Of a DNA stretch of 64,000 nucleotides, positions 28,339 through 36,762 are shown piece by piece. The position numbers and the translations under genes were made by a program. The stretch's first letter is position 1, and each line of letters begins with the position of its first letter. This DNA is from an uncultured Collinsella sp. (GTDB lineage: Bacteria > Actinomycetota > Coriobacteriia > Coriobacteriales > Coriobacteriaceae). The DNA is taken from NCBI GenBank assembly GCA_902479135.1, contig CABSNU010000004.1, positions 54,069-118,068 on the forward strand. Direction: 5' to 3'. The notes beneath the pieces are model-generated. The model was not told the origin of the DNA. It was given only the letters and a program-made list of their open reading frames with translations, and ran no database searches.

Positions 28339-29253
28339 ATGGGAACGGTGAGAAACGCACGCGTTAACCAGGGCGGCCCCAAGTGCGCCGGCATTGTGGG
28401 CCTGGGCCTCATCGGCGGCAGCTTTGCCCGCGGTTATGCGCAGGCGGGCGTCCGCGTGCTGGCCTGGGATCCTGATGACGATGTCATGACGGCGGCCAGC
28501 ATGGGCACCGTCGCCGGCGAGCTCAACGACGAGACGCTCGGCGAGTGCGACATTATCGTGCTGGCCTGCTACCCCGAGGCATGCATCGAGTGGCTCGAGG
28601 CGCACGCGCAGGCGCTCGCCGACGCCACCGATACCGAGGCCATCATGGGCCCCGTGGTGATCGACACCGTGGGCGTCAAGGGCATTGTGTGCGAGCGCGC
28701 CTTTGAGCTCGCCCGCGACCACGGCTTCTACTTTGTGGGCGCGCACCCCATGGCGGGCACGCAGTTCTCGGGCTATGCGCACTCCCGCGCCGACCTGTTC
28801 CAGGGCGCCCCGCTCGTGCTCGTTCCGCCCGCGGTAGACGATGCCCTTAAGCTGGAGCTCTTGGGCCAGGTGCGCGAGATGGTGCGTCCCTTAGGCTTTG
28901 GCAAGTTCAGCGTAACGAGCGCCGCCGAGCACGACCGCGTCATCGCATTTACGAGCCAGCTCGCGCACGTCGTCTCCAACGCCTACGTTAAGAGCCCGAC
29001 CGCCCAGGTCCACCACGGCTTTTCGGCCGGCAGCTATCGCGACCTCACCCGCGTGGCGCATCTCAACCCGCAGATGTGGTCCGAGCTCATGATCGACGAC
29101 GCCGATGCGCTCGCCTTCGAGATCGACCATCTGATCGAGTCGCTCGACGCCTACAGCCGCGCACTCAAGGACCGCGACCAGCGCTACCTGGAGAACCTCC
29201 TTGCCGAGGGCGACCGCATCAAGCGAGCGCTCGACGACGAGAGCTCCCACTAG
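28339..29253 (+). CDS. tyrA: Prephenate dehydrogenase
   Basis: Oxidative decarboxylation of prephenate to 4-hydroxyphenylpyruvate for tyrosine. The 304 residues open with the dinucleotide-binding GIVGLGLIGGSFARGYAQAG and continue with DTVGVKG, FVGAHPMAGTQFSGYAHSRADLF and an all-helical C-terminal dimer domain (AFTSQLAHVVSNAY). No chorismate mutase domain is attached; that activity is on pheA. The start is ATG 28339, three bases after aroF. Confidence 0.93.
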   Translation: MGTVRNARVNQGGPKCAGIVGLGLIGGSFARGYAQAGVRVLAWDPDDDVMTAASMGTVAGELNDETLGECDIIVLACYPEACIEWLEAHAQALADATDTEAIMGPVVIDTVGVKGIVCERAFELARDHGFYFVGAHPMAGTQFSGYAHSRADLFQGAPLVLVPPAVDDALKLELLGQVREMVRPLGFGKFSVTSAAEHDRVIAFTSQLAHVVSNAYVKSPTAQVHHGFSAGSYRDLTRVAHLNPQMWSELMIDDADALAFEIDHLIESLDAYSRALKDRDQRYLENLLAEGDRIKRALDDESSH

Positions 29254-29289
29254 ACCACCTATCACGCCAGGTCGAAAGGACCGAAGCTT

Positions 29290-30396
29290 ATGGCGATTAC
29301 CATCGATATCGACACCGCGCGTCCCTACCAGGTGCACGTGGGCACGTTTTTGCTGGAACAGGCGGGCGAGCTTGTGCGCGCCACCGCCGGCGGCTCGCGC
29401 GCCGTCATCGTGACCGACACCAACGTGGGCCCGCTCTACCAGATGCCCGTTAAGCAGAGCCTTGAGGCAGCTGGCTACGAGGTGAGCATCTGCACCTTCG
29501 AGGCCGGCGAGGCCCATAAGCGCGCCGAGACCTACATTGCCATTTTGGAGTTTGTGGCAGAGCACGAGCTTTCGCGCTCCGACGTGATCGTGGCACTCGG
29601 CGGCGGCGTCGTGGGCGACGTGGCCGGCTTTGTGGCCGCCACCTACATGCGCGGCTGTAAGTTTGTACAGATCCCCACGAGCCTACTCGCCATGGTGGAT
29701 TCGTCGGTCGGCGGCAAGACGGCCATCGATTTGGCTGCTGGCAAGAACCTCGCCGGCGCCTTTTGGCAGCCGAGCGTGGTTATCGCGGACGTGGGGTGCC
29801 TCGCCACCCTCACGCCCGAGCAGTTCGCCGACGGCTGCGGCGAGGTCGTCAAGCACGCCGTAATCGCCGACCCCGAGCTGTTCGACGAGTTGGAGAAGAC
29901 TCCGCTCACGCTGGAGCTGCTGAACCGTGACGTCGCCCGCGTAGCGCTCATCATCGCCCGCAATATCGACATCAAGCGCGCCGTGGTCGTTGTCGACGAG
30001 CGCGAAACCAACCAGCGAAAGCTCCTCAACTTTGGACACAGCGCCGGACATGCCGTCGAGGCCTGCGAGAACTTTGAGCTGGGGCACGGCAACTGCGTTT
30101 CGATCGGCATGGGCATCATCACGCGCGCCGCGGCCTTGCACGGCATTTGCGACGCCGAACTTCCCGCTCGCATCGAGGAGCTCTGCGCGCGCCACGGCCT
30201 CAAGACCCGCTGCAGGCTTTCGGCCGACGCCGTCTTTGCCGAGGCACTCCACGACAAAAAGCGCGCCGGTGACACTATCGACCTGGTAATTCCGCACGAC
30301 ATTGGCCGTTGCAGCATCGACCGCACGCCGCTTTCCACTTTCCACGAACTCATTGCCGAGGGCCTCGGCCAGAAGGGAGACGCATCCGCATGCTAG
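29290..30396 (+). CDS. aroB: 3-dehydroquinate synthase
   Basis: Cyclises DAHP to 3-dehydroquinate with NAD and a divalent metal. The 368 residues contain DVIVALGGGVVGDVAGFVAATYMRG, QIPTSLLAMVDSSVGGKTAIDLAAGKNL, ADGCGEVVKHAVI and the metal-ligand region RKLLNFGHSAGHAVE. A ribosome site (GAAAGGA) precedes the ATG. It overlaps aroA by seven bases. Confidence 0.96.
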   Translation: MAITIDIDTARPYQVHVGTFLLEQAGELVRATAGGSRAVIVTDTNVGPLYQMPVKQSLEAAGYEVSICTFEAGEAHKRAETYIAILEFVAEHELSRSDVIVALGGGVVGDVAGFVAATYMRGCKFVQIPTSLLAMVDSSVGGKTAIDLAAGKNLAGAFWQPSVVIADVGCLATLTPEQFADGCGEVVKHAVIADPELFDELEKTPLTLELLNRDVARVALIIARNIDIKRAVVVVDERETNQRKLLNFGHSAGHAVEACENFELGHGNCVSIGMGIITRAAALHGICDAELPARIEELCARHGLKTRCRLSADAVFAEALHDKKRAGDTIDLVIPHDIGRCSIDRTPLSTFHELIAEGLGQKGDASAC

Positions 30397-31709
30397 CCCG
30401 CATCACCCCGTCCCCGCTCAAGGGCACCGTTCCCGCCATCGCGTCCAAGTCGATGGCGCATCGCCTGATCATCTGCGCTGCGCTTGCCAACGGCGAGACG
30501 CACGTCACCTGCAACACCACCTGCGCCGATATCGAGGCCACGGTGCGCTGTCTCACGGCCCTGGGCGCTCGCATCGAGACCGTCGAGGACGGCTTCCAGG
30601 TCCACCCCACCATGAAGAGTGTTGAGTTTGGCCTGCTCAAGGCCCTTGCCGGCGGCACGCTTGACTGCGGCGAAAGCGGCTCCACGCTGCGCTTTATGCT
30701 GCCCGTCGCCTGCGCGCTGGGTGCGAATGCCACCTTCGTGGGCCAGGGCCGCCTGGGCGCCCGCCCGCTCTCCCCGCTCTCGGACGAGATCATTGCCGCC
30801 GGTTGCAATCTGGAGGGCCTGGGCGGCTTTCCGCTCAAGACGAGCGGCCGCATGCGCCCGGGCACCTTTGTGCTGCCGGGCAACGTGAGCTCGCAGTATA
30901 TCTCGGGCCTGCTGCTGGCAGCCCCGCTGCTGGCCCAGCCCTCCTGCGTGCAAGTAACCGGCCTTATCGAGAGCCGCCCCTATATCAACCTGACCATCCA
31001 GGCCATGAAGGCCTTCGGCGTCGAGGTCAACGTCGAGCGCATCCCCGCCAAGGGCGGCCAGCCCGAGGTCACGAACTTCCGCGTGAGCAGCGGCTCGTAC
31101 CGCACGCCCGGCAGCGTAGCCGTCGAGGGTGACTGGTCCAACGCCGCCTTTTGGCTGTGCGCCGGCGCCATCGGCACCGACCCCATCACCGTCGAGGGCG
31201 TGTCGCTCAGCTCCGCACAGGGCGACCGCAACGTGCTCGCCGCGCTCTCGCGCTTTGGTGCCCGCATCGTGCGCTCCACCAACGCCGCCACCGTACAGTC
31301 CGACAAGCTCGCCGGCTTTGAGATGAGCGCCCACGATATTCCCGACCTGGTGCCCGTTATCTCGGCCGTGGCTTCGCTGGCGCAGGGCCGCACCTTTATC
31401 CGCGATTGCGCACGTCTGCGCATCAAGGAATCCGATCGCCTAGTCACCACCACCCGCGAGCTCACCGCGCTGGGCGCACAGGTGCGCATTGCCGGCGACG
31501 ACCTCATCATCAAGGGTGTCGATGCCTTTACCGGCGGCGAGGTCGATTCGCACAACGACCACCGCATCGCCATGATGGCCGCCATCGCCGCGAGCCGCGC
31601 CACCGGCGAGGTCGTGATCCACGGCGCCGAGGCGGTCAACAAGTCCTATCCAGATTTCTTCGACCACTACCGCCTGCTGGGCGGCAAGGTCACACTCGAG
31701 GAGGAATAG
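30390..31709 (+). CDS. aroA: 3-phosphoshikimate 1-carboxyvinyltransferase (EPSP synthase)
   Basis: Joins shikimate-3-phosphate and phosphoenolpyruvate. About 439 residues from ATG 30390 (inside the aroB end, after AAGGGAGA). Blocks: TVPAIASKSMAHRLIICAALANGET, DCGESGSTLRFMLPVACALG, RLGARPLSPL, SSQYISGLLLAAPLL, IKESDRL and the C-terminal DSHNDHRIAMMAAIAA. The substrate-binding Lys-Ser and Asp/Arg sites all appear present. The phosphoenolpyruvate loop reads GESGSTLRFM, with serine at the second position after Glu-Ser-Gly. Confidence 0.96.
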   Translation: MLARITPSPLKGTVPAIASKSMAHRLIICAALANGETHVTCNTTCADIEATVRCLTALGARIETVEDGFQVHPTMKSVEFGLLKALAGGTLDCGESGSTLRFMLPVACALGANATFVGQGRLGARPLSPLSDEIIAAGCNLEGLGGFPLKTSGRMRPGTFVLPGNVSSQYISGLLLAAPLLAQPSCVQVTGLIESRPYINLTIQAMKAFGVEVNVERIPAKGGQPEVTNFRVSSGSYRTPGSVAVEGDWSNAAFWLCAGAIGTDPITVEGVSLSSAQGDRNVLAALSRFGARIVRSTNAATVQSDKLAGFEMSAHDIPDLVPVISAVASLAQGRTFIRDCARLRIKESDRLVTTTRELTALGAQVRIAGDDLIIKGVDAFTGGEVDSHNDHRIAMMAAIAASRATGEVVIHGAEAVNKSYPDFFDHYRLLGGKVTLEEE

Positions 31710-31710
31710 C

Positions 31711-32808
31711 ATGTCCTCGACCTTTGGCAACGTTTTGCACTTGAGCATCTTCGGCCAGTCGCACTCCCCCGCTATCGGCTGCTCGCTCGATGGCATTCCG
31801 GCAGGTATCGCCGTGGACCAGGAGCAGCTGCAGGCCTTCCTTGACCGTCGCGCCCCCGGTCGCGACGAGACCGCAACCAAGCGCCGCGAGGCCGACGCCG
31901 CGCACATCATCGCCGGCGTGGTCGATGGACACACCACCGGCGCGCCTATCGCCGCGATCATAGAGAACACCAACACGCGCTCCAAGGACTACTCCGAGCT
32001 GCGCCGTAAGCCCCGTCCGGGCCATGCGGATTTCCCAGCGCGCGTGAAGTACCACAACATGCACGATGTCGCCGGTGGCGGGCATTTCTCCGGCCGCCTA
32101 ACGGCACCCCTGTGCATCGCCGGCGGCATTGCGCTGCTGGCACTCGAAGCCCGCGGCATTAAAGTGATGGCGCATGTGGCGCAGATCGGCGGCATCTCCG
32201 ACCTGCCGATGGACGACATGGTCTATCGCGAGGCCGACCGCAAGGCGATCCTTACGAACGATCTGCCGTGCATTGACGCCGCCGCAGCCGGCCGCATGCG
32301 CGAGGAAATCCTAGCCGCGCGCGACGAACTCGACAGCATCGGCGGCATCGTGGAGTGCGGCATTTACGGGCTTCCCGCGGGCATCGGCGACCCCATGTTC
32401 GACGGTATCGAGAACCGCATCGCGCAGATCGCGTTTGGCATTCCCGCCGTAAAGGGCGTGGAGTTTGGCATGGGCTTTGCCGTGGCCGCCATGCGCGGCA
32501 ACGAGAACAATGATCCGTATCGCATCGATGCCGAGACCGGCGAGATCGAGGTCGAGTCCAACAACGCCGGCGGCATCCTGGGCGGTATTTCGACCGGCGC
32601 GCCCGTCATGTGGCGCATGGCCGTAAAGCCGACGCCCTCCATTGGCCGCGAGCAGCAGACGGTGGACATGGACGCTATGGAAAATGCCGAGCTCTCGGTC
32701 CACGGCCGCCACGATCCCTGCATCGTCCCCCGAGCTGTCCCCGTAGCCGAGGCAGCCGCCGCCCTTGCCATCTGGGACGCCCTCCTCGAAGACGCCGCCC
32801 AGCGCTAA
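31711..32808 (+). CDS. aroC: Chorismate synthase
   Basis: FMN-dependent last common step to chorismate. The 365 residues carry all three family signatures: FGQSHSPAIGCSLDGIPAG, RPGHADFPARVKY with GGGHFSGRLTAPLCIAGGIA, and the C-terminal RHDPCIVPRAVPVAEA. Length is usual. It starts one base after the aroA stop. Confidence 0.96.
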   Translation: MSSTFGNVLHLSIFGQSHSPAIGCSLDGIPAGIAVDQEQLQAFLDRRAPGRDETATKRREADAAHIIAGVVDGHTTGAPIAAIIENTNTRSKDYSELRRKPRPGHADFPARVKYHNMHDVAGGGHFSGRLTAPLCIAGGIALLALEARGIKVMAHVAQIGGISDLPMDDMVYREADRKAILTNDLPCIDAAAAGRMREEILAARDELDSIGGIVECGIYGLPAGIGDPMFDGIENRIAQIAFGIPAVKGVEFGMGFAVAAMRGNENNDPYRIDAETGEIEVESNNAGGILGGISTGAPVMWRMAVKPTPSIGREQQTVDMDAMENAELSVHGRHDPCIVPRAVPVAEAAAALAIWDALLEDAAQR

Positions 32809-32851
32809 CTACCCACCCCTCAACATCCCCCGACACGTGAAAGGGGTCTCC

Positions 32852-33997
32852 ATGGACCTTGCTGACATCCGCCAGGCCATCGATGGCATCGACACCACGC
32901 TCCTCAACAGCTTTGTCGAGCGCATGGACATTGCCACCGAGGTCGCCAAGTCAAAAATCGAGATGGGCAAGGCCGTCTTCGACCCCGCCCGTGAGCGCTC
33001 CAAGCTCAACAACCTCGCCAGCCGCGCGCCCGAGCGCTACGAGGCGCAGACCATCACCCTGTTCCGTCTCCTCATGAGCATGAGCAAGGCAGAGCAGCAG
33101 CGCTACATCAACGAGCTCAAGGGCATCACCGTCTCGCAAAAGGCCCGCGCCACGGCTGCAGCCTCCGACACGCCCTTCCCTCAAACGGCCACCGTCGCCT
33201 GCCAGGGCGTCGAGGGCGCTTACAGCCAAATCGCCGCGTGCAAGCTCTTCGACGTGCCCGACATCGCGTTTTTCGAGACCTTCGAGGGCGTCATGTGCGC
33301 CGTGCGCGACGGCTTCTGCGAGTTTGGCGTGCTGCCCATCGAGAACTCCACCGCCGGCTCGGTCAACGCCGTCTACGACCTGCTCGCCCAGTTCGACTTC
33401 CACATCGTGCGCTCGCTTCGCCTCAAAATCGACCACAACTTGCTCGTCAAGCCCGGCACCAAGTTTGCGGACCTGCACGAGGTCTACAGCCACGGCCAGG
33501 CCATTGCCCAATGCGCCGGCTTTATCGAGGCGCACGACCTGCACGCCACCAAGTACCCCAACACGGCCATGTCGGCCGAGATGGTCGCCAGCTCCGAGCG
33601 CACCGATGTTGCCGCCATCGCATCGCGCAGCTGCGCGGCACTCTACGGCCTGGAGGTACTGGAGCCCAACATCCAGGACTCGGACAACAACTACACGCGC
33701 TTTGTCGTCATCAGCCGCGAGCCACGCGTCTACCCCGGCGCCAACCGCACCTCGCTCATGATTACCACGGCCAACGAGCCGGGCGCACTCTATCGCGTAC
33801 TCGAGCGCTTCTACGCGCTCAATATCAACCTCATCAAGCTCGAGAGCCGCCCCATCCCCGGGCACGACTTTGAGTTTATGTTCTACTTTGACCTGGACTG
33901 CCCCTTTGGCAGCAAGGCCCTCGATGACCTGCTCGATTCCATCGACGACGTGTGCGAGAGCTTCACCTACTTTGGCAGTTACACGGAGGTGCTCTAG
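32852..33997 (+). CDS. pheA: Bifunctional chorismate mutase / prephenate dehydratase
   Basis: Makes prephenate and then phenylpyruvate. The 381 residues comprise an AroQ-type chorismate mutase (about 1-90; DIRQAIDGIDTTLLNSFVERMDIA), a prephenate dehydratase domain (about 110-285; CQGVEGAYSQIAA, LPIENSTAGSVNAVYDLL and the NNYTRFVV catalytic TRF) and a C-terminal ACT domain (TANEPGALYRVLERF and KLESRPIPG). The ACT domain predicts phenylalanine feedback. Start ATG 32852 follows GAAAGGGG. Its stop abuts the next ATG. Confidence 0.95.
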   Translation: MDLADIRQAIDGIDTTLLNSFVERMDIATEVAKSKIEMGKAVFDPARERSKLNNLASRAPERYEAQTITLFRLLMSMSKAEQQRYINELKGITVSQKARATAAASDTPFPQTATVACQGVEGAYSQIAACKLFDVPDIAFFETFEGVMCAVRDGFCEFGVLPIENSTAGSVNAVYDLLAQFDFHIVRSLRLKIDHNLLVKPGTKFADLHEVYSHGQAIAQCAGFIEAHDLHATKYPNTAMSAEMVASSERTDVAAIASRSCAALYGLEVLEPNIQDSDNNYTRFVVISREPRVYPGANRTSLMITTANEPGALYRVLERFYALNINLIKLESRPIPGHDFEFMFYFDLDCPFGSKALDDLLDSIDDVCESFTYFGSYTEVL

Positions 33998-35248
33998 ATG
34001 ACCGATGTCGCCGCAACCCGCCCCTACGGCGTGCTGGGCCGCGTGCTGGGCCACAGCTACACCCCAACCATCTACAAGGAGCTCGCGGGGCTCGAGTACG
34101 TACGATTTGAGCGCGAGCCCGAGGATCTTGAGGCCTTTATGACAGGCGACGAATGGGAGGGCACCAACGTGACCATCCCCTACAAGCGCGCCGTCATGGA
34201 ATACCTGGACGAGCTGAGTCCACTCGCCGAGCGTATGGGAAACGTTAACACCATCACGCGCCTGCCCGACGGCCGCCTGCGCGGCGACAACACCGACTAC
34301 TTCGGCTTTCAGTGCCTAGTCGAGGAGCTGGGCGTTGAGGTCGCCGGCAAGAAGGCTCTCGTGCTCGGAGCCACTGGTGGCGCCGGCACCACGGCAAGTA
34401 TGGTGCTGGGAGACCTGGGCGCCATCGTCGTACCCGTGGGTCGCACGAGCGAGGTCAACTACGGCAACATCGCGCAGCAGTCCGACGCCGCCCTGCTCGT
34501 CAACTGCACGCCTGCCGGCATGTTCCCCCACTGCCCCGACGCGCCTTGCACACTCGAAGGGCTCGATGCGCTCGAGGGCGTTATCGACATTGTTTACAAC
34601 CCCGCCCGCACGGGCCTGATGCTCGAGGCCGAGCGCCGCGGCATCCCCTGCATCGGCGGCCTACTGATGCTCGTGGCCCAAGCGGCACAGGCCGTCGAGC
34701 GCTATACCGGCCAAGTCACCCCGCGCAAGCGCATCTTAGACGCAACGGAGCGTCTGTCCCGCCGCGAACAAAACATCGCGCTGATCGGTATGCCGGGCTC
34801 GGGCAAGACCCGCGTGGGCGAGCAGATTGCCCTGCTCACGGGGCGAGAGCACATCGACCTGGACCGCGCCCTCGAGGAGCGCCTGGGCATGCCCTGCGCC
34901 GACTTTATCGTCGAGCGCGGCGAGGCGGCCTTCCGCGAGCAGGAGACGGCGGCGCTGGCCGGCATCTCCAAGCGCAGCGGCCTGGTGCTTTCCACGGGCG
35001 GCGGCGTGGTCACGCGCGACGAGAACTGCCCGCTACTGCACCAGAACAGCCAGATCGTGATGCTCAACCGTAAGCTCGACGAACTCGCCCACAAGGGTCG
35101 CCCCATCACTGCCCGCGATGGCATCGACAAGCTGGCCGAGCAGCGCATGCCGCGCTACCGCGCCTGGGCTGACTACATCATCGACTCACGCGACTGTGCC
35201 GCCAACACCGCCCAAGCCCTCCTCGACACCCTCCCATCCGCTCTCTAA
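33998..35248 (+). CDS. aroE-aroK: Fused shikimate dehydrogenase / shikimate kinase
   Basis: One 416-residue chain for two consecutive steps, dehydroshikimate to shikimate to shikimate-3-phosphate. Residues 1-245 are AroE: NVTIPYK (catalytic Lys), GDNTDYFGF (substrate Asp), LGATGGAGTTASMVL (NADP loop) and NCTPAGMFP. Residues about 255-416 are AroK: IALIGMPGSGKTRVGEQIA (P-loop), EHIDLDRALEERLG (the DxD-like substrate-binding block), RGEAAFREQE and STGGGVVTR. The AroE N terminus is short and starts at YGVLGRVLGHSYTP (the usual S-x-S is changed to G-H-S). Starts directly after the pheA stop. Confidence 0.94.
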   Translation: MTDVAATRPYGVLGRVLGHSYTPTIYKELAGLEYVRFEREPEDLEAFMTGDEWEGTNVTIPYKRAVMEYLDELSPLAERMGNVNTITRLPDGRLRGDNTDYFGFQCLVEELGVEVAGKKALVLGATGGAGTTASMVLGDLGAIVVPVGRTSEVNYGNIAQQSDAALLVNCTPAGMFPHCPDAPCTLEGLDALEGVIDIVYNPARTGLMLEAERRGIPCIGGLLMLVAQAAQAVERYTGQVTPRKRILDATERLSRREQNIALIGMPGSGKTRVGEQIALLTGREHIDLDRALEERLGMPCADFIVERGEAAFREQETAALAGISKRSGLVLSTGGGVVTRDENCPLLHQNSQIVMLNRKLDELAHKGRPITARDGIDKLAEQRMPRYRAWADYIIDSRDCAANTAQALLDTLPSAL

Positions 35249-35251
35249 TCA

Positions 35252-35290
35252 AAACCACCACAAAGGGGACAGGCACCTTTGTGGTGGTTT
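35252..35290 (+). repeat. Perfect 15-bp inverted repeat between aroE-aroK and aroQ
   Basis: Arms 35252-35266 and 35276-35290 are exact complements with a nine-base loop GGACAGGCA. The structure begins four bases after the aroE-aroK stop and ends just before the aroQ ribosome site. The right arm ends in TTT but no longer U-run follows. It could be a weak terminator, an mRNA stabiliser or a copy of a dispersed hairpin repeat. The sequence inside the window contains only this copy. Confidence 0.8.
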
Positions 35291-35312
35291 CTCGACTGCA
35301 AAGGAAGCAACC

Positions 35313-35750
35313 ATGAAAGCACTCGTCATCAACGGTCCCAACCTCAACATGCTTGGCATTCGCGAGCCGGGCATCTATGGCAGCGACAACTACGACCGCT
35401 TAGTGCAGATCTGCCAGGAAGCGGGCGCTGCACAGGGCTTCGACGAGGTCGAGGTCTTCCAGTCCAACCACGAGGGCAGCATCGTCGACAAGATCCAGGA
35501 GGCCTACGGCAAGGTCGACGGCATCGTCATCAATCCGGCGGCCTACACGCACACGAGCGTGGCGATCCTCGACGCCCTCAAGGCCGTCGCCATCCCTGCC
35601 GTCGAGGTCCACATCAGCGCCGTCGAGACCCGCGAGGACTTCCGCCAGGTGAGCTATGCACGCCTGGCCTGCTTCGCCACCATCACCGGCGAAGGCTTGC
35701 AGGGCTACGCCCACGCGCTGGAGCTGCTGAGGGAGCATCTCGAAAAGTAA
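35313..35750 (+). CDS. aroQ: 3-dehydroquinate dehydratase, type II
   Basis: Dehydrates 3-dehydroquinate to dehydroshikimate. The 145 residues open KALVINGPNLNMLGIREPGIYG (catalytic Tyr) and contain EVFQSNHEGSIVDKIQEAYGKVDGIVINPAAYTHTSVAI and VEVHISAVETREDFRQVS, the full type II signature set. The start is ATG 35313 after AAAGGAAG. This completes a full set of shikimate pathway enzymes in the operon. Confidence 0.96.
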   Translation: MKALVINGPNLNMLGIREPGIYGSDNYDRLVQICQEAGAAQGFDEVEVFQSNHEGSIVDKIQEAYGKVDGIVINPAAYTHTSVAILDALKAVAIPAVEVHISAVETREDFRQVSYARLACFATITGEGLQGYAHALELLREHLEK

Positions 35751-35810
35751 AATGCCAAACCCAACAAACAGCAGCGGCATGCTCGCGCTCGGCTCCAGCA
35801 GTACACAAGA

Positions 35811-35844
35811 TGAAAATAGCCCAGACCGCCAAGCGGTCCGGGCT
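35811..35844 (-). terminator. Terminator of tRNA-Arg(TCT)
   Basis: Twelve-base arms (35818-35829, 35833-35844) with one wobble and a three-base loop. On the minus strand they are followed by ATTTTCAT. It lies 10 bases beyond the tRNA 3' end and also stands between the convergent aroQ and the tRNA, so it may stop both. Confidence 0.8.
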
Positions 35845-35854
35845 TAATAAACGA

Positions 35855-35931
35855 TGGTGCTCCATGGCGGATTCGAACCGTCGACCTTGGGATTAGAAGT
35901 CCCCTGCTCTATCCAACTGAGCTAATGGAGC
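35855..35931 (-). tRNA. tRNA-Arg, anticodon TCT
   Basis: Seventy-seven bases with encoded CCA. The acceptor GCTCCAT/ATGGAGC is perfect, the D arm is GCTC AGTTGGATA GAGC, the anticodon loop CTTCTAA gives TCT (reads AGA), and the T arm is CGGTTCGAATCCG-like. No convincing -35/-10 pair was seen just upstream; a TATAAT lies at 35981-35976 without a matching -35. Confidence 0.93.
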
Positions 35932-35983
35932 ATATAACCGCACGCCCAGCCAAGCAAATCAGCTAAGCGCAAGTTATTATAAC

Positions 35984-36751
35984 CTAGTTGAACTGCTCGC
36001 GGTACGCCTTACAGACCTCATCAACCGGGCCGTCCATGCGAAGGTCGCCCTTCTCAATCCAAACGGCGCGCTGGCAGATGCGCTCAACCTGCTCCATGGA
36101 GTGCGAAACGAACAGAACCGTAACATCGCCGCTCTGGATAAAGTGCTGGATGCGGGCCTCGCACTTTTGCTGGAAGAACACGTCACCGACAGACAGCGTC
36201 TCGTCAACAATCAGAATATCAGGCTCGGTAATCGTCGCGATTGCGAAGGCGATACGCGCCACCATGCCCGAGGAAAAGTTCTTAAGCGGCATATCGACAA
36301 AGTTCTGCAGCTCAGCGAACTCGATAATGCCGTCAAAGTTGGCGTCGATAAACTCCTTGGTATAGCCGAGCAGAGCGCCGTTCAGATAAATGTTCTCGCG
36401 TGCCGTCAGCTCGGGATCAAAGCCAGCGCCAAGCTCAATCAGCGGCGCGATGTTGCCATGTACCTTAACGCTGCCCTCGCTGGGCTCGAGCACGCCGGCG
36501 ATAATCTTAAGCATCGTAGACTTGCCGGAACCATTAGTGCCCACCAGGCCCACGACCTCGCCTCGATGAATATCAAACGAGATGTGCTTTAGCGCCCTAA
36601 ACTCCTCAAAGAACAGCTCATGCTTGGCAAGCTTAATGAAATACTCCTTGAGGTTGGTCAGCGACTCGGACGCCATGTTAAAGATCATGGTGACGTCGTC
36701 GACCTCGACAGCCAGAGGCTGCTCGCTGTAATCAACAACAGATTCAGTCAT
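35984..36751 (-). CDS. Polysaccharide/teichoic acid ABC exporter, ATP-binding subunit (TagH/Wzt type)
   Basis: Cytoplasmic ATPase driving export of a lipid-linked polymer. The 255 residues (ATG 36751, seven bases after AAGGAG) hold Walker A GLVGTNGSGKSTM, signature LKNFSSGMVARIAFAIA, Walker B ILIVDETLSVGD and the H-loop FVSHSM. The ELGAGFDPELTARENIYLNG segment is diagnostic of the Wzt/TagH subfamily. There is no long C-terminal carbohydrate-binding domain, so recognition of a specific chain end is not suggested. It pairs with the permease 11 bases upstream. Confidence 0.93.
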   Translation of the reverse strand: MTESVVDYSEQPLAVEVDDVTMIFNMASESLTNLKEYFIKLAKHELFFEEFRALKHISFDIHRGEVVGLVGTNGSGKSTMLKIIAGVLEPSEGSVKVHGNIAPLIELGAGFDPELTARENIYLNGALLGYTKEFIDANFDGIIEFAELQNFVDMPLKNFSSGMVARIAFAIATITEPDILIVDETLSVGDVFFQQKCEARIQHFIQSGDVTVLFVSHSMEQVERICQRAVWIEKGDLRMDGPVDEVCKAYREQFN

Positions 36752-36762
36752 CACAGCACTCC

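Noticed and set aside
27325..28782. A 485-codon minus-strand frame opposite aroF and tyrA
   Set aside because: Shadow of two conserved genes; the translation is low-complexity Gly/Val/Ala/His.
35855..35931. Integration site for a genomic island at tRNA-Arg(TCT)
   Set aside because: The polysaccharide locus begins next to this tRNA, but no integrase and no duplicated tRNA 3' end was seen in the window.
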